The notes beneath the pieces are model-generated. The model ran no database searches, had not been told where the DNA came from, and saw only the letters and a program-made list of their open reading frames with translations. A DNA stretch of 64,000 nt from Ensifer adhaerens (GTDB lineage: Bacteria; Pseudomonadota; Alphaproteobacteria; Rhizobiales; Rhizobiaceae). Positions 17,892 to 26,374 of the stretch are shown here, piece by piece. The stretch spans positions 62,001 through 126,000 of the forward strand of contig NZ_LGAP01000015.1 in NCBI RefSeq assembly GCF_001270265.1, written 5' to 3'. Position numbers and translations under genes: made by a program. Each line of letters begins with the position of its first letter. The first letter of the stretch is position 1.

Positions 17892-17923
17892 GTATGGCGC
17901 TTGAGAGTCCTTGAGGTAAAGCC

Positions 17924-18934
17924 ATGTCCCTTCCAGTTGAAATGACCTTCGTCGATCTTCCGTCCCCGGGCGGTGCGGAAAACATGGTGCTGTCGAAGGG
18001 GCCGTTGCCGACGCTCAAGCCGGGCGACATTCTGGTGCGCGTCGAAGCGGCAGGCATCAATCGGCCCGATGTGCTGCAGCGTAAGGGCGACTACCCGCCG
18101 CCGCCCGGTGCCAGCCCCATTCTCGGGCTGGAGGTTGCCGGCGAAGTGGCGGCTCTGGGTGAAGGGGCGCAAGGTTTTTCGATCGGCGAGAAGGTCTGCG
18201 CGCTCGCCAACGGCGGCGGTTACGCCGAATATGCGGCAGTGCCCGCGACGCAGGCGCTAGCCTGGCCGAAAGGTTACGATGCGGTGAAGGCGGCAGCGTT
18301 GCCGGAAACGTTCTTCACCGTCTGGGCCAATGTCTTCGACATGGCGGGGCTGAAGACCGGGGAGACGATCCTCATCCACGGCGGATCGAGCGGCATCGGC
18401 ACGACGGCAATCCAGCTGGCGAAAGCGCTGGGCGCAGAGGTATTCGTTACCGCCGGCCGCGCCGACAAGTGCCAGGCCTGCGAGGCGCTCGGCGCGAAAC
18501 GGGCGATCAACTATCGCGACGAGGACTTCAAGTCGGTCGTGCTTGAGGAAACCGGCGGCCGTGGCGTCGACGTCATCCTCGACATGGTTGGCGGCCGCTA
18601 CTTCGACCGCAATATCGGTTCGCTTGCCAAGGATGGCCGGCTCTCGATTATCGCCTTTCTCGGCGGTGCCAGGGTCGAGGCAGCCAACATCGCCCCGATC
18701 CTGTCGAAGCGCCTGCATGTCATGGGTTCGGCACTCCGCCCGCGCACCGCGGCGGAGAAGCAGGCCATCCGCGACGGGCTGCTGGCAACCGCCTGGCCCT
18801 TGCTCGAGGCGGGCAAAGTGGCCCCGGTCATCCACGCGGTGCTGCCGTTCGAACAAGTGGCGGACGGGCACCGGATGATGGAAGAGGGTGACCACATCGG
18901 CAAGATCGTCATGTCTATGCGAGCCTCGTCATAA
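17924..18934 (+). CDS. NAD(P)H-quinone oxidoreductase, PIG3/zinc-less MDR type
   Basis: A 336-residue member of the medium-chain dehydrogenase/reductase superfamily without the zinc ligands of alcohol dehydrogenases. The N-terminal GroES-like domain contains [22 protein letters not shown] and the GLEVAGEV motif; the Rossmann domain has [20 protein letters not shown]. It probably reduces quinones with NADPH. It follows the hydrolase by 32 bases on the same strand, so readthrough is possible, but its function does not suggest a choline link. The ATG at 17924 lacks a strong ribosome-binding site beyond GAGG about 10 bases upstream. Confidence 0.88.
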   Translation: MSLPVEMTFVDLPSPGGAENMVLSKGPLPTLKPGDILVRVEAAGINRPDVLQRKGDYPPPPGASPILGLEVAGEVAALGEGAQGFSIGEKVCALANGGGYAEYAAVPATQALAWPKGYDAVKAAALPETFFTVWANVFDMAGLKTGETILIHGGSSGIGTTAIQLAKALGAEVFVTAGRADKCQACEALGAKRAINYRDEDFKSVVLEETGGRGVDVILDMVGGRYFDRNIGSLAKDGRLSIIAFLGGARVEAANIAPILSKRLHVMGSALRPRTAAEKQAIRDGLLATAWPLLEAGKVAPVIHAVLPFEQVADGHRMMEEGDHIGKIVMSMRASS

Positions 18935-19050
18935 CCATGCGATGCTCGTCATGACCACCCGAAATTCGCAGTGACGATGGCGTGAGTTACGACCTTCGTC
19001 GGCCTTGCAATATCGGGAAAAACACCTACCTTCGACTTATCGATAACGAA

Positions 19051-19231
19051 CAGGAAGGAAGGTGATCCAATGTCTAATGAGATTTCGGTCGTCGTGACAG
19101 GCATGGGAGAGGTGAACACGTCGAGGCAACCTTCGGCCTGATCCCCGCCTTCCTTCGGGTCCCAAACCCGGGCCAGCCACTTGGCCAGAACTCATGGGAA
19201 GGGTCGCCTCGTGCGGCCCTTTTCAATTTTT
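19051..19231 (+). ncRNA. Candidate small RNA/leader with 23-codon mini-ORF and intrinsic terminator
   Basis: A Shine-Dalgarno AAGGAAGG (19055-19062) precedes an ATG at 19070 that opens a 23-codon frame (MSNEISVVVTGMGEV..., stop at 19139-19141). Downstream, CCTTCCTTC (19148-19156) is the exact complement of GAAGGAAGG (19054-19062) and could mask the ribosome-binding site. Smaller hairpins follow, then a 9-bp terminator stem (19199-19207 with 19213-19221, one G-U pair) and T-rich tail to 19231. No rightward gene follows, so this is a self-contained short transcript, not an attenuator of a nearby operon. I could not identify its promoter or an RNA family. Confidence 0.55.
19070..19141 (+). CDS. 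Mini-ORF inside the candidate small RNA
   Basis: A 23-residue frame, MSNEISVVVTGMGEVNTSRQ then PSA, with an excellent Shine-Dalgarno 7 bases upstream and termination 10 bases before the complementary CCTTCCTTC segment. The Ile-Ser-Val-Val-Val run could sense valine supply if this works like a leader peptide, but nothing downstream on this strand would be controlled. It may also be a small protein in its own right. Confidence 0.45.
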   Translation: MSNEISVVVTGMGEVNTSRQPSA

Positions 19232-19284
19232 ACCCCGCCTCATTTTCTAGCGTTCGCTGTCGCTGCTTGATGGACTGGCTTACG

Positions 19285-20022
19285 TCAAATACCGAAACGC
19301 CCGAGTGCCGGGATCTTGATGCCCGGTCTGGCGATATCGAGGCCGGCGACGAGGCCGAAGAAATGCAGCTCCAGGCCGCTGCGCACCCCTGCCGAAACGC
19401 CCGCGAGGCCATAGAGCGTCGCATGCAGGTCGCGCCCGTCGGCGTCGACCTGAAACAGTTTTCCCTCCGGCAGATAGTCACGCCCAACCGCATCCGGCGG
19501 CAACACCGCGTTGAGTTCCGGCACTGAGCGCAGCACATGGGCAACGAAGGTGTTGGAGTTCGGGCCTGGCCAGATCCGGTAGCCGCCGGCCGATGAATAG
19601 GGGTAGGCGGCGATCGCTGCTTCGATCTTCGGGATCAGTCTGCTTGCCTCAGCACCGCTGGCGGTCGCGACCAGCCGCGGCTCGTTCGAATACCAGCGGG
19701 CGTCTGCCTGATAGGCGTTTCTGCGGATCGGCTTGCCCCAGCCGACCTTGTCGTAGCGGTTATAGGCCTGGGCGCCCTGTTCCTTGGTGACGATCCAGGC
19801 GTGGCTGGCGACGGCACCTTTCATGCCGCCCGTCGTGGCGGAGAAGATATAGACGGCCGCATCCGGGCTTTGCGCCGGCTTCGGCAGGATGCCCGCCGAT
19901 GACCAATCGGCATCGCGCCAGCTCTGGGGGCGCGCCTTCACGTACCACCATCCGGCAGAGGCCAGAGCCGGCAAGAGGTAGATGACCAGAAAGGCGGCAA
20001 CGAGCCTGCGGATGAATTTCAT
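19285..20022 (-). CDS. DUF3750-family protein
   Basis: A 245-residue protein with an N-terminal signal-anchor or signal peptide (MKFIRRLVAAFLVIYLLPAL). The body matches DUF3750: AVYIFSATTGGMKGAVASHAW, a WGKPIRRNAYQADARWYSNEP segment, and YRIWPGPNSNTFVAHVLR with a conserved Asn-Thr-Phe. The function of the family is unknown. The ATG at 20022 begins the hydrophobic segment; the frame stays open far upstream but only as a shadow of the divergent asparaginase gene. Confidence 0.85.
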   Translation of the reverse strand: MKFIRRLVAAFLVIYLLPALASAGWWYVKARPQSWRDADWSSAGILPKPAQSPDAAVYIFSATTGGMKGAVASHAWIVTKEQGAQAYNRYDKVGWGKPIRRNAYQADARWYSNEPRLVATASGAEASRLIPKIEAAIAAYPYSSAGGYRIWPGPNSNTFVAHVLRSVPELNAVLPPDAVGRDYLPEGKLFQVDADGRDLHATLYGLAGVSAGVRSGLELHFFGLVAGLDIARPGIKIPALGRFGI

Positions 20023-20094
20023 GAAAGTGCCGGTTTCCTGTTGTCCGATTCCTGCTAAATGCATGCACCAATCTAGGAAATTTGAGGGCAAGGC

Positions 20095-21102
20095 ATGTCG
20101 AATCCCGTTCTCGTCGAAGTCACGCGCGGCAATCTGGTCGAAAGCCGTCACCGCGGCCTGGTTATCGCCGTCGACAGCGAAGGCCGGACGATCTTTTCGT
20201 TGGGCGATACCGACAGCGGTGTGTTCCCGCGATCGGCCTGCAAGGCGATGCAGGCGTTGCCGCTGATGGAAAGCGGCGCGGCTGACGCCTACGGCTTCGG
20301 CAACAAGGAACTGGCGCTCGCCTGCTCCTCCCATTCGGGCGAGCCGGAGCATGTAGCACTTGCCACAAAGATGCTGGCTGCCGCCGGCCGCGATGTTACG
20401 GCGCTCGAATGCGGCGCCCATTGGTCGTCCGACCAGAAGACGCTGATCGGTCAGGCCCGGTCGATGGGGGCGCCGAGCGCGCTTCACAACAATTGCTCCG
20501 GCAAACATGCCGGCTTCATCTGCGCCTGCTGCCATTCCGGCACCGAGGTGAAGGGCTATATCGGTTATGACCACCCGCTGCAGCAGGAAATCCGCGGCGC
20601 CATGGAGAGCCTCACCGGCGCGATCCTCGGCCGCGACAATTGCGGCGTCGATGGCTGCTCGATCCCGACCTATGCGGTGCCGCTGAAGGGCTTGGCACAC
20701 GGTTTTGCCAAAATGGCGACGGGCGTCGGGCTCGGGCCCGAGCGCGCCCGTGCATCGAAGCGGCTGATCGAGGCCTGCATGGCCGAGCCCTTCTACGTTG
20801 CCGGCACGAGGCGCGGCTGCACCCGGCTGATGGAAACGGCGCCTCGCCGGATCTTTGCGAAGACCGGCGCCGAAGGCGTCTTCTGCGCGGCGATCCCGGA
20901 AAAGGGCATCGCCATCGCCGTCAAATGCGAAGACGGCGCGACCCGTGCGGCCGAGGCGATGGTCACCGCCACGCTGGCCCGCTTCTTCCGGGACGAGCCT
21001 GGCGTGCACGCGGCTCTGATGGCGCAGGCGAACCACACCATGAAGAACTGGAACGGCATCCCGGTCGGCGACGTCAGGGTGACGGAAGCCTTCGCCGCCT
21101 GA
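20095..21102 (+). CDS. L-asparaginase, Rhizobium etli class (class 3)
   Basis: A 335-residue enzyme of the R. etli thermolabile/thermostable asparaginase family, unrelated to E. coli type I/II enzymes, hydrolysing asparagine to aspartate and ammonia. The catalytic Ser-Lys pair sits in FPRSACKAMQ (Ser47/Lys50). A second Ser lies in CSSHSGE (Ser79). The zinc-binding Cys and Lys are in NNCSGKHAG (Cys134, Lys137), and another Cys lies in GRDNCGVDGC. There is no signal peptide. It diverges from the DUF3750 gene with about 70 bases between starts. A clear terminator follows. Confidence 0.92.
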   Translation: MSNPVLVEVTRGNLVESRHRGLVIAVDSEGRTIFSLGDTDSGVFPRSACKAMQALPLMESGAADAYGFGNKELALACSSHSGEPEHVALATKMLAAAGRDVTALECGAHWSSDQKTLIGQARSMGAPSALHNNCSGKHAGFICACCHSGTEVKGYIGYDHPLQQEIRGAMESLTGAILGRDNCGVDGCSIPTYAVPLKGLAHGFAKMATGVGLGPERARASKRLIEACMAEPFYVAGTRRGCTRLMETAPRRIFAKTGAEGVFCAAIPEKGIAIAVKCEDGATRAAEAMVTATLARFFRDEPGVHAALMAQANHTMKNWNGIPVGDVRVTEAFAA

Positions 21103-21116
21103 TATCCCTCGGAAGG

Positions 21117-21149
21117 ACGCGCGGGCTAGAAGTCCGTCCGCGCGTTTTT
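21117..21149 (+). terminator. Intrinsic terminator after the asparaginase gene
   Basis: ACGCGCGG (21117-21124) pairs with CCGCGCGT (21138-21145), followed by a run of five T residues (21145-21149). It lies 14 bases past the stop codon. Confidence 0.85.
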
Positions 21150-21182
21150 GCACCCGTCTCGCGGCGGACGGTGCTCCGCCTT

Positions 21183-21935
21183 TCAGGCGGGCAGAAGCAT
21201 CATGCCCTTGTCGCGATAGGGGTCGAGAACATCGCCGGTCATATCTTCCGGCACGATCAGGCCGGCAATATCTTCCGGGTCGGCGACGTGATGCGGCGAG
21301 GCTGCGCCGAACTTTTCGACTGTCGCGATGACGAACGTATCGGCGGCTTGGCCGAGGATGGCGCGCTTGACCGCGGCCTCCTCGTAGTCGCCGGTCGAAA
21401 ACCCGTGAACCGGATGGATTGCCGTGACGCCCAGGAAGAAGACGTCGACACGGATAGCGGCGATGGCCGCCAAGGCGGCGGCACCCGTTGCCACCATTGA
21501 GTGCTTGTAAAGCCTGCCGCCGATAAGAATTACATCCGCGTCATGTCTCTCCAGTTCGGCCGCAATGGTCGGGCTGTGCGTGACGATCGTCAGCCGCATC
21601 TCGCGTGGAAGCGCTCTGGCGATTTCGGCGTTGCTGGTGCCGCCATCGAGAAAGATCGTTTGCCCGGGAGTGACGAGCCCGGCTGCCTTGCGTCCGAGCC
21701 TGCGCTTGACGTCGCCGGCAATCTCCTGACGTGCGGCAAAGTCCGGCAGGGGAGGCACGAGCGGCAGCGCGCCGCCGTGCACCCGCTTTAGCAAGCCTTC
21801 GGCTGCCATTTCCCTGAGATCACGGCGGATCGTATCTTCGGAAAGCTGCAATTCATCCGCCAGGTGCTTGGCGACGATCTCGCCATCGCGGCTTAGCCGC
21901 GCCGAAATCAGCGCCCGTCTCTGTGTGGTCAGCAT
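21183..21935 (-). CDS. DeoR-family transcriptional regulator
   Basis: A 250-residue DeoR/GlpR-type repressor with the N-terminal winged helix (VAKHLADELQLSEDTIRRDLREMAAEGLLKRVHGGA, about 21-55) and the C-terminal sugar-phosphate-binding domain (DGGTSNAEIAR, then FLGVTAIHPVHGFSTGDYEEAAVKRAI). DeoR proteins sense phosphorylated sugars or nucleosides. It diverges from the DUF4406 gene with a palindromic operator between, so that small gene is its evident target. The ligand is unknown. Confidence 0.92.
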   Translation of the reverse strand: MLTTQRRALISARLSRDGEIVAKHLADELQLSEDTIRRDLREMAAEGLLKRVHGGALPLVPPLPDFAARQEIAGDVKRRLGRKAAGLVTPGQTIFLDGGTSNAEIARALPREMRLTIVTHSPTIAAELERHDADVILIGGRLYKHSMVATGAAALAAIAAIRVDVFFLGVTAIHPVHGFSTGDYEEAAVKRAILGQAADTFVIATVEKFGAASPHHVADPEDIAGLIVPEDMTGDVLDPYRDKGMMLLPA

Positions 21936-21955
21936 TATTTTGCTCCTTGACTATT

Positions 21956-21979
21956 CACGATATTGCACGAAATATCGTG
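21956..21979. promoter_or_regulatory. DeoR operator
   Basis: CACGATATT (21956-21964) and AATATCGTG (21971-21979) form a perfect 9-base inverted repeat with a 6-base spacer, itself containing another GCACGA half-site. It is centred in the 93-base gap between the divergent DeoR and DUF4406 genes. Confidence 0.8.
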
Positions 21980-22028
21980 TATACTCCAGAGTTATCTGGA
22001 TGAATCGTGCAAAAATAAGGAAAAAATC

Positions 22029-22400
22029 ATGTTGATCCTGATTGCGGGCCCCTATCGTTCGGGCACTGGCGACGATCCGGCCAAGATGGCAGACAATTTG
22101 AAGCGGTTGGAGGAACCATCCTATGCCCTGTTTAAGGCAGGTCACGTGCCAATGATCGGGGAATGGGTGGCGCTGCCGGTCTGGCATGCGGCCGGCGGCA
22201 CCAAGATCGGCGACGAACTCTACGAGGAAATCTTCCATCCCGTCGCCGGACGGCTGCTGGCGCTTTGCGATGCCGTGCTGCGCCTGCCGGGCGACAGCAA
22301 GGGGGCGGACAACGATGTGCGCATCGCCCGGGAGCGCGGCGTACCGGTATATTACAACCTCGAAGATGTGCCCGGCTGCAGCCAGGCGCGGGTCGCCTGA
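22029..22400 (+). CDS. DUF4406 protein, nucleoside 2-deoxyribosyltransferase-like
   Basis: A 123-residue protein beginning MLILIAGPYRSGTGDDPAKM, the opening of DUF4406 and nucleoside 2-deoxyribosyltransferase-like folds. It continues with VLRLPGDSKGADNDVRIARERGVPVYY, the conserved second half with a Ser-Lys-Gly-Ala-Asp nucleotide-handling motif. It is small for a full deoxyribosyltransferase, and activity is unproven. The divergent DeoR regulator and operator fit a role in nucleoside or sugar-nucleotide salvage. Confidence 0.8.
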   Translation: MLILIAGPYRSGTGDDPAKMADNLKRLEEPSYALFKAGHVPMIGEWVALPVWHAAGGTKIGDELYEEIFHPVAGRLLALCDAVLRLPGDSKGADNDVRIARERGVPVYYNLEDVPGCSQARVA

Positions 22401-22406
22401 GCCAAA

Positions 22407-22439
22407 GCAGTCCCGACGGGTATAATCCGCCGGGGCTGC
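22407..22439 (+). terminator. Hairpin after the DUF4406 gene
   Basis: GCAGTCCCG...CGGGGCTGC forms an imperfect stem just past the stop codon, without a T tract. A second hairpin, CGTCGCC (22462-22468) with GGCGACG (22475-22481), follows next to the stop of the converging DUF4198 gene and would serve that gene. Confidence 0.5.
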
Positions 22440-22483
22440 CTCGCACGCGTTAAGCCTGTCGCGTCGCCCGAGAAGGCGACGAT

Positions 22484-23215
22484 CTATTCGTGCACGTGCG
22501 GCTCGGCGACGAAGGTCAGCGTTGCCGTCAGGCCCTTCTTGTCGGCGGCAGTATCGTTCTCGAGCGGAATTGCGTGGCTGACGGCAAGAATGTTGACGCC
22601 GGCATTGCGCAGGGTCACTTCGGCTTCGCCCTTCGCGTCCGTTTTTTCGGAAACGAGCTCCGGCAGCCCGGTGTAATCGACGCTGATTTCCTTGCCTTCG
22701 AGCGGCTTTCCATCAAGCAGCAAGCGGACGCGAAACTTCTCGCCGGGCTTCAGCCCGATCGGATTGTCGAGCGGCACGATCTGCAGCGGCTGGGCCGGGA
22801 AGGTCGGCATGTCGCCATGCACGTGGACAAGCGCGATGCTGTATTTCACCGAGTGGCTCGCCTGCTTGGCACCGGGCACCTCGCTCTTCGGCTTGTTCAC
22901 CCATTTGCCGTCGGCACCCTCGCTCCAATAGCCGTTGTCGAATTCGAGCGCGAGCAGCGCCGGCTCACCATCAAGCTTCAGCAGCGCATGGGTGCCGGCC
23001 GGTTCGATCGTGACGGGCAGTGCCTTGCCATCCTCGCCAAGTGCCGAAACGGATTTCACTTTTGCCGGATCATAGGCCTCGTCGGCGGGGCCATGGCCGT
23101 AGATCACGGCAAGGTCGCCCCAGCGCTCGCCGACCCAGGCGCCATGCGCAAATGCCGGTGTGGCTGCCGCAGCCAACAGACCGGCGGCAAGCAGGGAGGA
23201 AATGAAGGTTTTCAT
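22484..23215 (-). CDS. DUF4198-family periplasmic protein, probably metal-related
   Basis: A 243-residue exported protein with a signal peptide (MKTFISSLLAAGLLAAAATP, then AFA). The mature N terminus starts with HGAWVGERWGDLAVIYGHG, and the C terminus ends in EPHVHE, so His residues cluster at both ends. DUF4198 proteins accompany nickel, cobalt or zinc uptake systems. The start at 23215 follows GGAG with six-base spacing. A Zur-box-like palindrome lies 16 bases upstream of the start, which points to zinc. No transporter gene is adjacent. Confidence 0.82.
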   Translation of the reverse strand: MKTFISSLLAAGLLAAAATPAFAHGAWVGERWGDLAVIYGHGPADEAYDPAKVKSVSALGEDGKALPVTIEPAGTHALLKLDGEPALLALEFDNGYWSEGADGKWVNKPKSEVPGAKQASHSVKYSIALVHVHGDMPTFPAQPLQIVPLDNPIGLKPGEKFRVRLLLDGKPLEGKEISVDYTGLPELVSEKTDAKGEAEVTLRNAGVNILAVSHAIPLENDTAADKKGLTATLTFVAEPHVHE

Positions 23216-23230
23216 GAGTGACTCCGAAAA

Positions 23231-23246
23231 TATGTTATAACGTAAC
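23231..23246 (-). promoter_or_regulatory. Zur-box-like operator
   Basis: TATGTTATAACGTAAC contains the near-palindrome ATGTTATAACGT (23232-23243), close to the ATGTTATAACAT core of alphaproteobacterial Zur sites. It sits immediately upstream of the DUF4198 gene, where bound Zur would block transcription under zinc sufficiency. Confidence 0.65.
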
Positions 23247-23355
23247 GCAAACTTTGTATTGAATACAGATTTGGCTTGTCAACCGTGGAGACTTCATTTC
23301 TTCTGCGGCCCGAAAGGCGGCGCCAGGGCCGCCCTTGAATGGCAAGGAGAGTAAC

Positions 23356-23976
23356 GTGCTGAAATTGTTCTATGCCCCGGGAACCTGCTCGCTGGCCTCG
23401 CACATCGCGCTGGAGGAGGCAGGCGTCGATTACACGGCCGTACGGGTCGATTTTTCTAAGGCGGAGCAGACCAAGCCCGATTATCTCGCGGTCAACCCGA
23501 AGGGCCGTGTTCCGGCGCTCGTGACCGACCGCGGCACGATCACAGAGACGCCGGCAATCCTCACCTATATCGCCCAAAGCGTTCCGCAATCAAAGTTGGC
23601 GCCACTCGACGATGCCTTCGAGTTTGCACGGATCCAGTCATTTCTGAGCTATCTCTGCTCGACTGTGCATGTCGCTCATGCCCACGGCCGGCGCGGTGCG
23701 CGTTGGGCTGACGATCCGGCGGCGCATGAGGCGATGAGGGCCAAGGTTGCTTCGAACATGACGGATTGCTTCGAACTGATCGAAACCAGGATGCTCGCCG
23801 GTCCCTTCGTCACCGGCGACACCTATTCGATCGCCGACCCCTACCTGTTCACCATCGCCGGTTGGCTCGAGCCGGATGGCGTCGACCCGACACGGTTCCC
23901 AAAAATCCTGGATCACCGCAACCGCATGACGCAGCGGCCGGCGGTCGCCCGGGTTCTCGCGGTTCTGAAGGGTTAA
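23356..23976 (+). CDS. gstA: Beta-class glutathione S-transferase
   Basis: A 206-residue cytoplasmic GST. The N-terminal thioredoxin-like domain opens LKLFYAPGTCSLASHIALEEAG with Cys10, the beta-class catalytic cysteine, then NPKGRVPALVTDRGTITETPAI, the cis-Pro and glutathione-binding loop. The helical domain carries HVAHAHGRRG, where a His is expected to contact glutathione. The start is GTG at 23356 behind AAGGAG with seven-base spacing; upstream residues are not family-like. It probably conjugates or reduces electrophiles. Confidence 0.9.
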   Translation: MLKLFYAPGTCSLASHIALEEAGVDYTAVRVDFSKAEQTKPDYLAVNPKGRVPALVTDRGTITETPAILTYIAQSVPQSKLAPLDDAFEFARIQSFLSYLCSTVHVAHAHGRRGARWADDPAAHEAMRAKVASNMTDCFELIETRMLAGPFVTGDTYSIADPYLFTIAGWLEPDGVDPTRFPKILDHRNRMTQRPAVARVLAVLKG

Positions 23977-23985
23977 GGTTCAGGG

Positions 23986-24402
23986 CTAACGGCCTGCAAG
24001 TCTCTCGGGCAGGTCGAGCGGGGGTTCGTCTGCCCAGGCGACGAACTCCTCATAGCTGATCTTATCGTCGATAATGGCACGGACGAATAGCAAGCAATAG
24101 GCGGCCGGGATTTCTGCCAGCCGCACATCCAATCTGGACGCCAGCTTCACCAGGTCGACGTTGGCGATCCGGCCCTCGGTAATGCGCTTTTCCATGCCGA
24201 GCCTGCATCCAGTTGCTGCGCGCGACCTGGCATGTGACCCTTCCCGAAGAGCAAGTTTTCGTACCTCCCACTCTTCGACGGTGAGGCCATCAGCGTTGGA
24301 GGCACGGCCGAACTCGGCCACCCTGAAATTCATCACAAGCATGAGAACAACGATGAGGCCGAGGCTGACGATGAGCCCGTTCAATGCCTTGCGGAAACGC
24401 AT
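23986..24402 (-). CDS. Hypothetical single-pass membrane protein
   Basis: About 138 residues. One hydrophobic helix (LIVSLGLIVVLMLVMNF, about 10-26) follows a basic N terminus (MRFRKAL), and a hydrophilic domain of about 110 residues contains ADGLTVEEWEVRKLA and a C-terminal DLPERLAGR. The ATG at 24402 is preceded by AAGG; an in-frame ATG at 24432 would lengthen the basic tail. I recognise no family. It lies downstream of the bestrophin gene on the same strand with a 129-base gap. Confidence 0.6.
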   Translation of the reverse strand: MRFRKALNGLIVSLGLIVVLMLVMNFRVAEFGRASNADGLTVEEWEVRKLALREGSHARSRAATGCRLGMEKRITEGRIANVDLVKLASRLDVRLAEIPAAYCLLFVRAIIDDKISYEEFVAWADEPPLDLPERLAGR

Positions 24403-24531
24403 TCGAAACCTTCGTTTTAAGACAACCTGCATAGCAAATAGGAAATAAAGCCGGAAGCTGCAAGGTGCTGCTTTGGCCATCCTGACGTGCGTCGCCCGCT
24501 ACCCGCGTACCGGTCCTTGGAAGTCTCCCGA

Positions 24532-25458
24532 CTACATCAGCATGTAGTTCTGCGGTTGCGGCAGCTCGGGCAGGTTCGTCTCCCCCAGCGCCTCGCGCAG
24601 GTTGATCTCGATCATATCGGCAAGCGCCACGATCGGCAGGTCGTTCGGCAGCGTGCCGAAAGGCTCCTCCAGTTCGTCGCCAAGCGCGTCGAGGCCGAAG
24701 AAGGTATAGGCGACGAGCGCGGTTACGAACGGCGTCGCCCAGCCCAGCGCGTCGGCAAAGCCAAAGGGCAGGAGGAAGCAGAAGAGATAGGCGGTGCGAT
24801 GCAGCAGCAGCGTATAGCCGAAGGGAACCGGCGTGTTGCGGATACGCTCGCAGGCGGCAAGCACGGCCGACATGCGCCCGACCGTGCCGTCCAGCATCAT
24901 GTACTGAATATCGCTGATCCTGTCGGCGGCACGCAGGCTGGCAAGCAGGGCGCCGATTTCGCGCAGCAGCAGATCGGGGGCGTTGCGGCTGGCCTTGTAG
25001 GCCGGCACAAGGTCTACGGGCAATCTCCGTAACGCCTTGTCTTGCTGGTTGCCCGGCCGCAGGTGGCAGACCAGGGTCTGTGCAAAGGTGATCACCAGAT
25101 TGAGCAGGCGTGCACGTGCGCCGTCCATGCCCTCCGCACCACTCGCGCCGAGGATCAACGTCTGGCGGGCAAAATCGCGGGAGACGAAAATCAGCTGTCC
25201 CCAATCCTTGCGGGCCTCCCACCAGCGGTCGTAGCAGGCATTGTTGCGAAAGCCGAGAAACACGGAAAGGGCAATGCCCAGCAGGGCAAACGGCCCGCTG
25301 TTGACGCTCGGCACCATCGCCGGAAAGGCCTGGTGGGCCCAGACGACGCCTCCGGACAGGGCGAAGACAAACAGCACTTGTGGGAAGATCCGCTGGATGA
25401 CCGAGCCGCGCAGGATGAAGAAGAGCTTGAGAAGGCTGGGGCGGTCACGAACGATCAT
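24532..25458 (-). CDS. Bestrophin-family anion channel homologue
   Basis: A 308-residue membrane protein of the bestrophin/UPF0187 family. Hallmarks are the N-terminal basic stretch MIVRDRPSLLKLFF, LSVFLGFRNNACYDRWWEARKDWG after the second helix (the RFP/W-rich bestrophin motif), and the C-terminal YTFFGLDALGDELEEPFG, the conserved acidic gate-latch region. Bacterial homologues form pentameric channels for ions. No regulator is adjacent. Confidence 0.92.
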   Translation of the reverse strand: MIVRDRPSLLKLFFILRGSVIQRIFPQVLFVFALSGGVVWAHQAFPAMVPSVNSGPFALLGIALSVFLGFRNNACYDRWWEARKDWGQLIFVSRDFARQTLILGASGAEGMDGARARLLNLVITFAQTLVCHLRPGNQQDKALRRLPVDLVPAYKASRNAPDLLLREIGALLASLRAADRISDIQYMMLDGTVGRMSAVLAACERIRNTPVPFGYTLLLHRTAYLFCFLLPFGFADALGWATPFVTALVAYTFFGLDALGDELEEPFGTLPNDLPIVALADMIEINLREALGETNLPELPQPQNYMLM

Positions 25459-25710
25459 CGACGGCTACCTGTGCGGCAAGGATTGAGCATGGGTATAGGC
25501 GGGACGCGAAAATTGGAAGAGCGCGCGATGTCGATCAGCGTTCTGATCCGTCCCCACGGTACAACCGGCAATGGAAATTGGTGGTCTGCCCGCTGCCCGT
25601 CGTTATCGTGATCGGCGCGGTTGCACCGGCCCCCGACAATATTTCAACGACCCAGTCGGCACGCGGACGTCCCGCTCGTCCTTGATGAGAGGATCGAAGA
25701 GGAGACGGAA

Positions 25711-26289
25711 ATGCGCAAGGTTGTTGCCGGCATGCAAATGTCCATCGATGGCAAGATCGATGGTCCCGATGGATATGCCGACTGGGTCGATTCCTGGTCG
25801 GATACGTTCGACCTGTTGCCCGAAATTGATGCCTGCGTGCTCGGAAGGGGCATGTATTCGGGCTATGAACAATATTGGAGCGCGATCAAGGCCGACCCAC
25901 ACAGCCCGCTCGAATTGAGCGGCAATCTGCCGACTGCGGAGGAAATCGAATACGCCGATTTTGCCCTGAGCACGCCACATTATCTGCTGTCCAAGACGCT
26001 CGACCGCGTACGCTGGGCGAACACGACGGTGCTCCGCGATGCTGCCGAAATCGATGTTTTGCGGATGCGGCCGGGCAAGACCATCTATGTCGTCGGTGGC
26101 GCGCAGACGGTTTCGGGCTTGCTCGACCGGGGTTCCATCGATGAACTGCGCCTGACGATCCACCCGCTGGTGGTGGGGGAGGGCAAGGCGCTGTTTGCAA
26201 CGATCGCGCGGCGGCATCGTCTGCAGCTCAACGAAGCCAAGTCGCGCCCGGACGGCACCGTCAGCCTCGTCTATACCGTCGGCAACTGA
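25711..26289 (+). CDS. RibD/dihydrofolate-reductase-like protein
   Basis: A 192-residue protein with the DHFR-fold domain found in RibD C-terminal reductases and in many stand-alone YyaP/YwjB-type proteins. It opens with KVVAGMQMSIDGKIDGPDGYADW, carries VLGRGMYSGYEQYW for the substrate side and VVGGAQTVSGLLDRGSIDELRLTIHPLVVGEG for NADPH. It is too short to include the RibD deaminase domain. The start ATG follows GGAG by six bases. The substrate is unknown. Confidence 0.85.
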   Translation: MRKVVAGMQMSIDGKIDGPDGYADWVDSWSDTFDLLPEIDACVLGRGMYSGYEQYWSAIKADPHSPLELSGNLPTAEEIEYADFALSTPHYLLSKTLDRVRWANTTVLRDAAEIDVLRMRPGKTIYVVGGAQTVSGLLDRGSIDELRLTIHPLVVGEGKALFATIARRHRLQLNEAKSRPDGTVSLVYTVGN

Positions 26290-26374
26290 CCAATCCGGTT
26301 GCCTCGGTTCGAATGTGGAGCATCGACGACGTAGCGGAATCGGCGACTGTCGGGTAACAACCCGGTGATCCGCC

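Noticed and set aside
20023-21153. Long open extension of the DUF3750 frame
   Set aside because: It is antisense to the asparaginase gene, whose catalytic motifs are clear.
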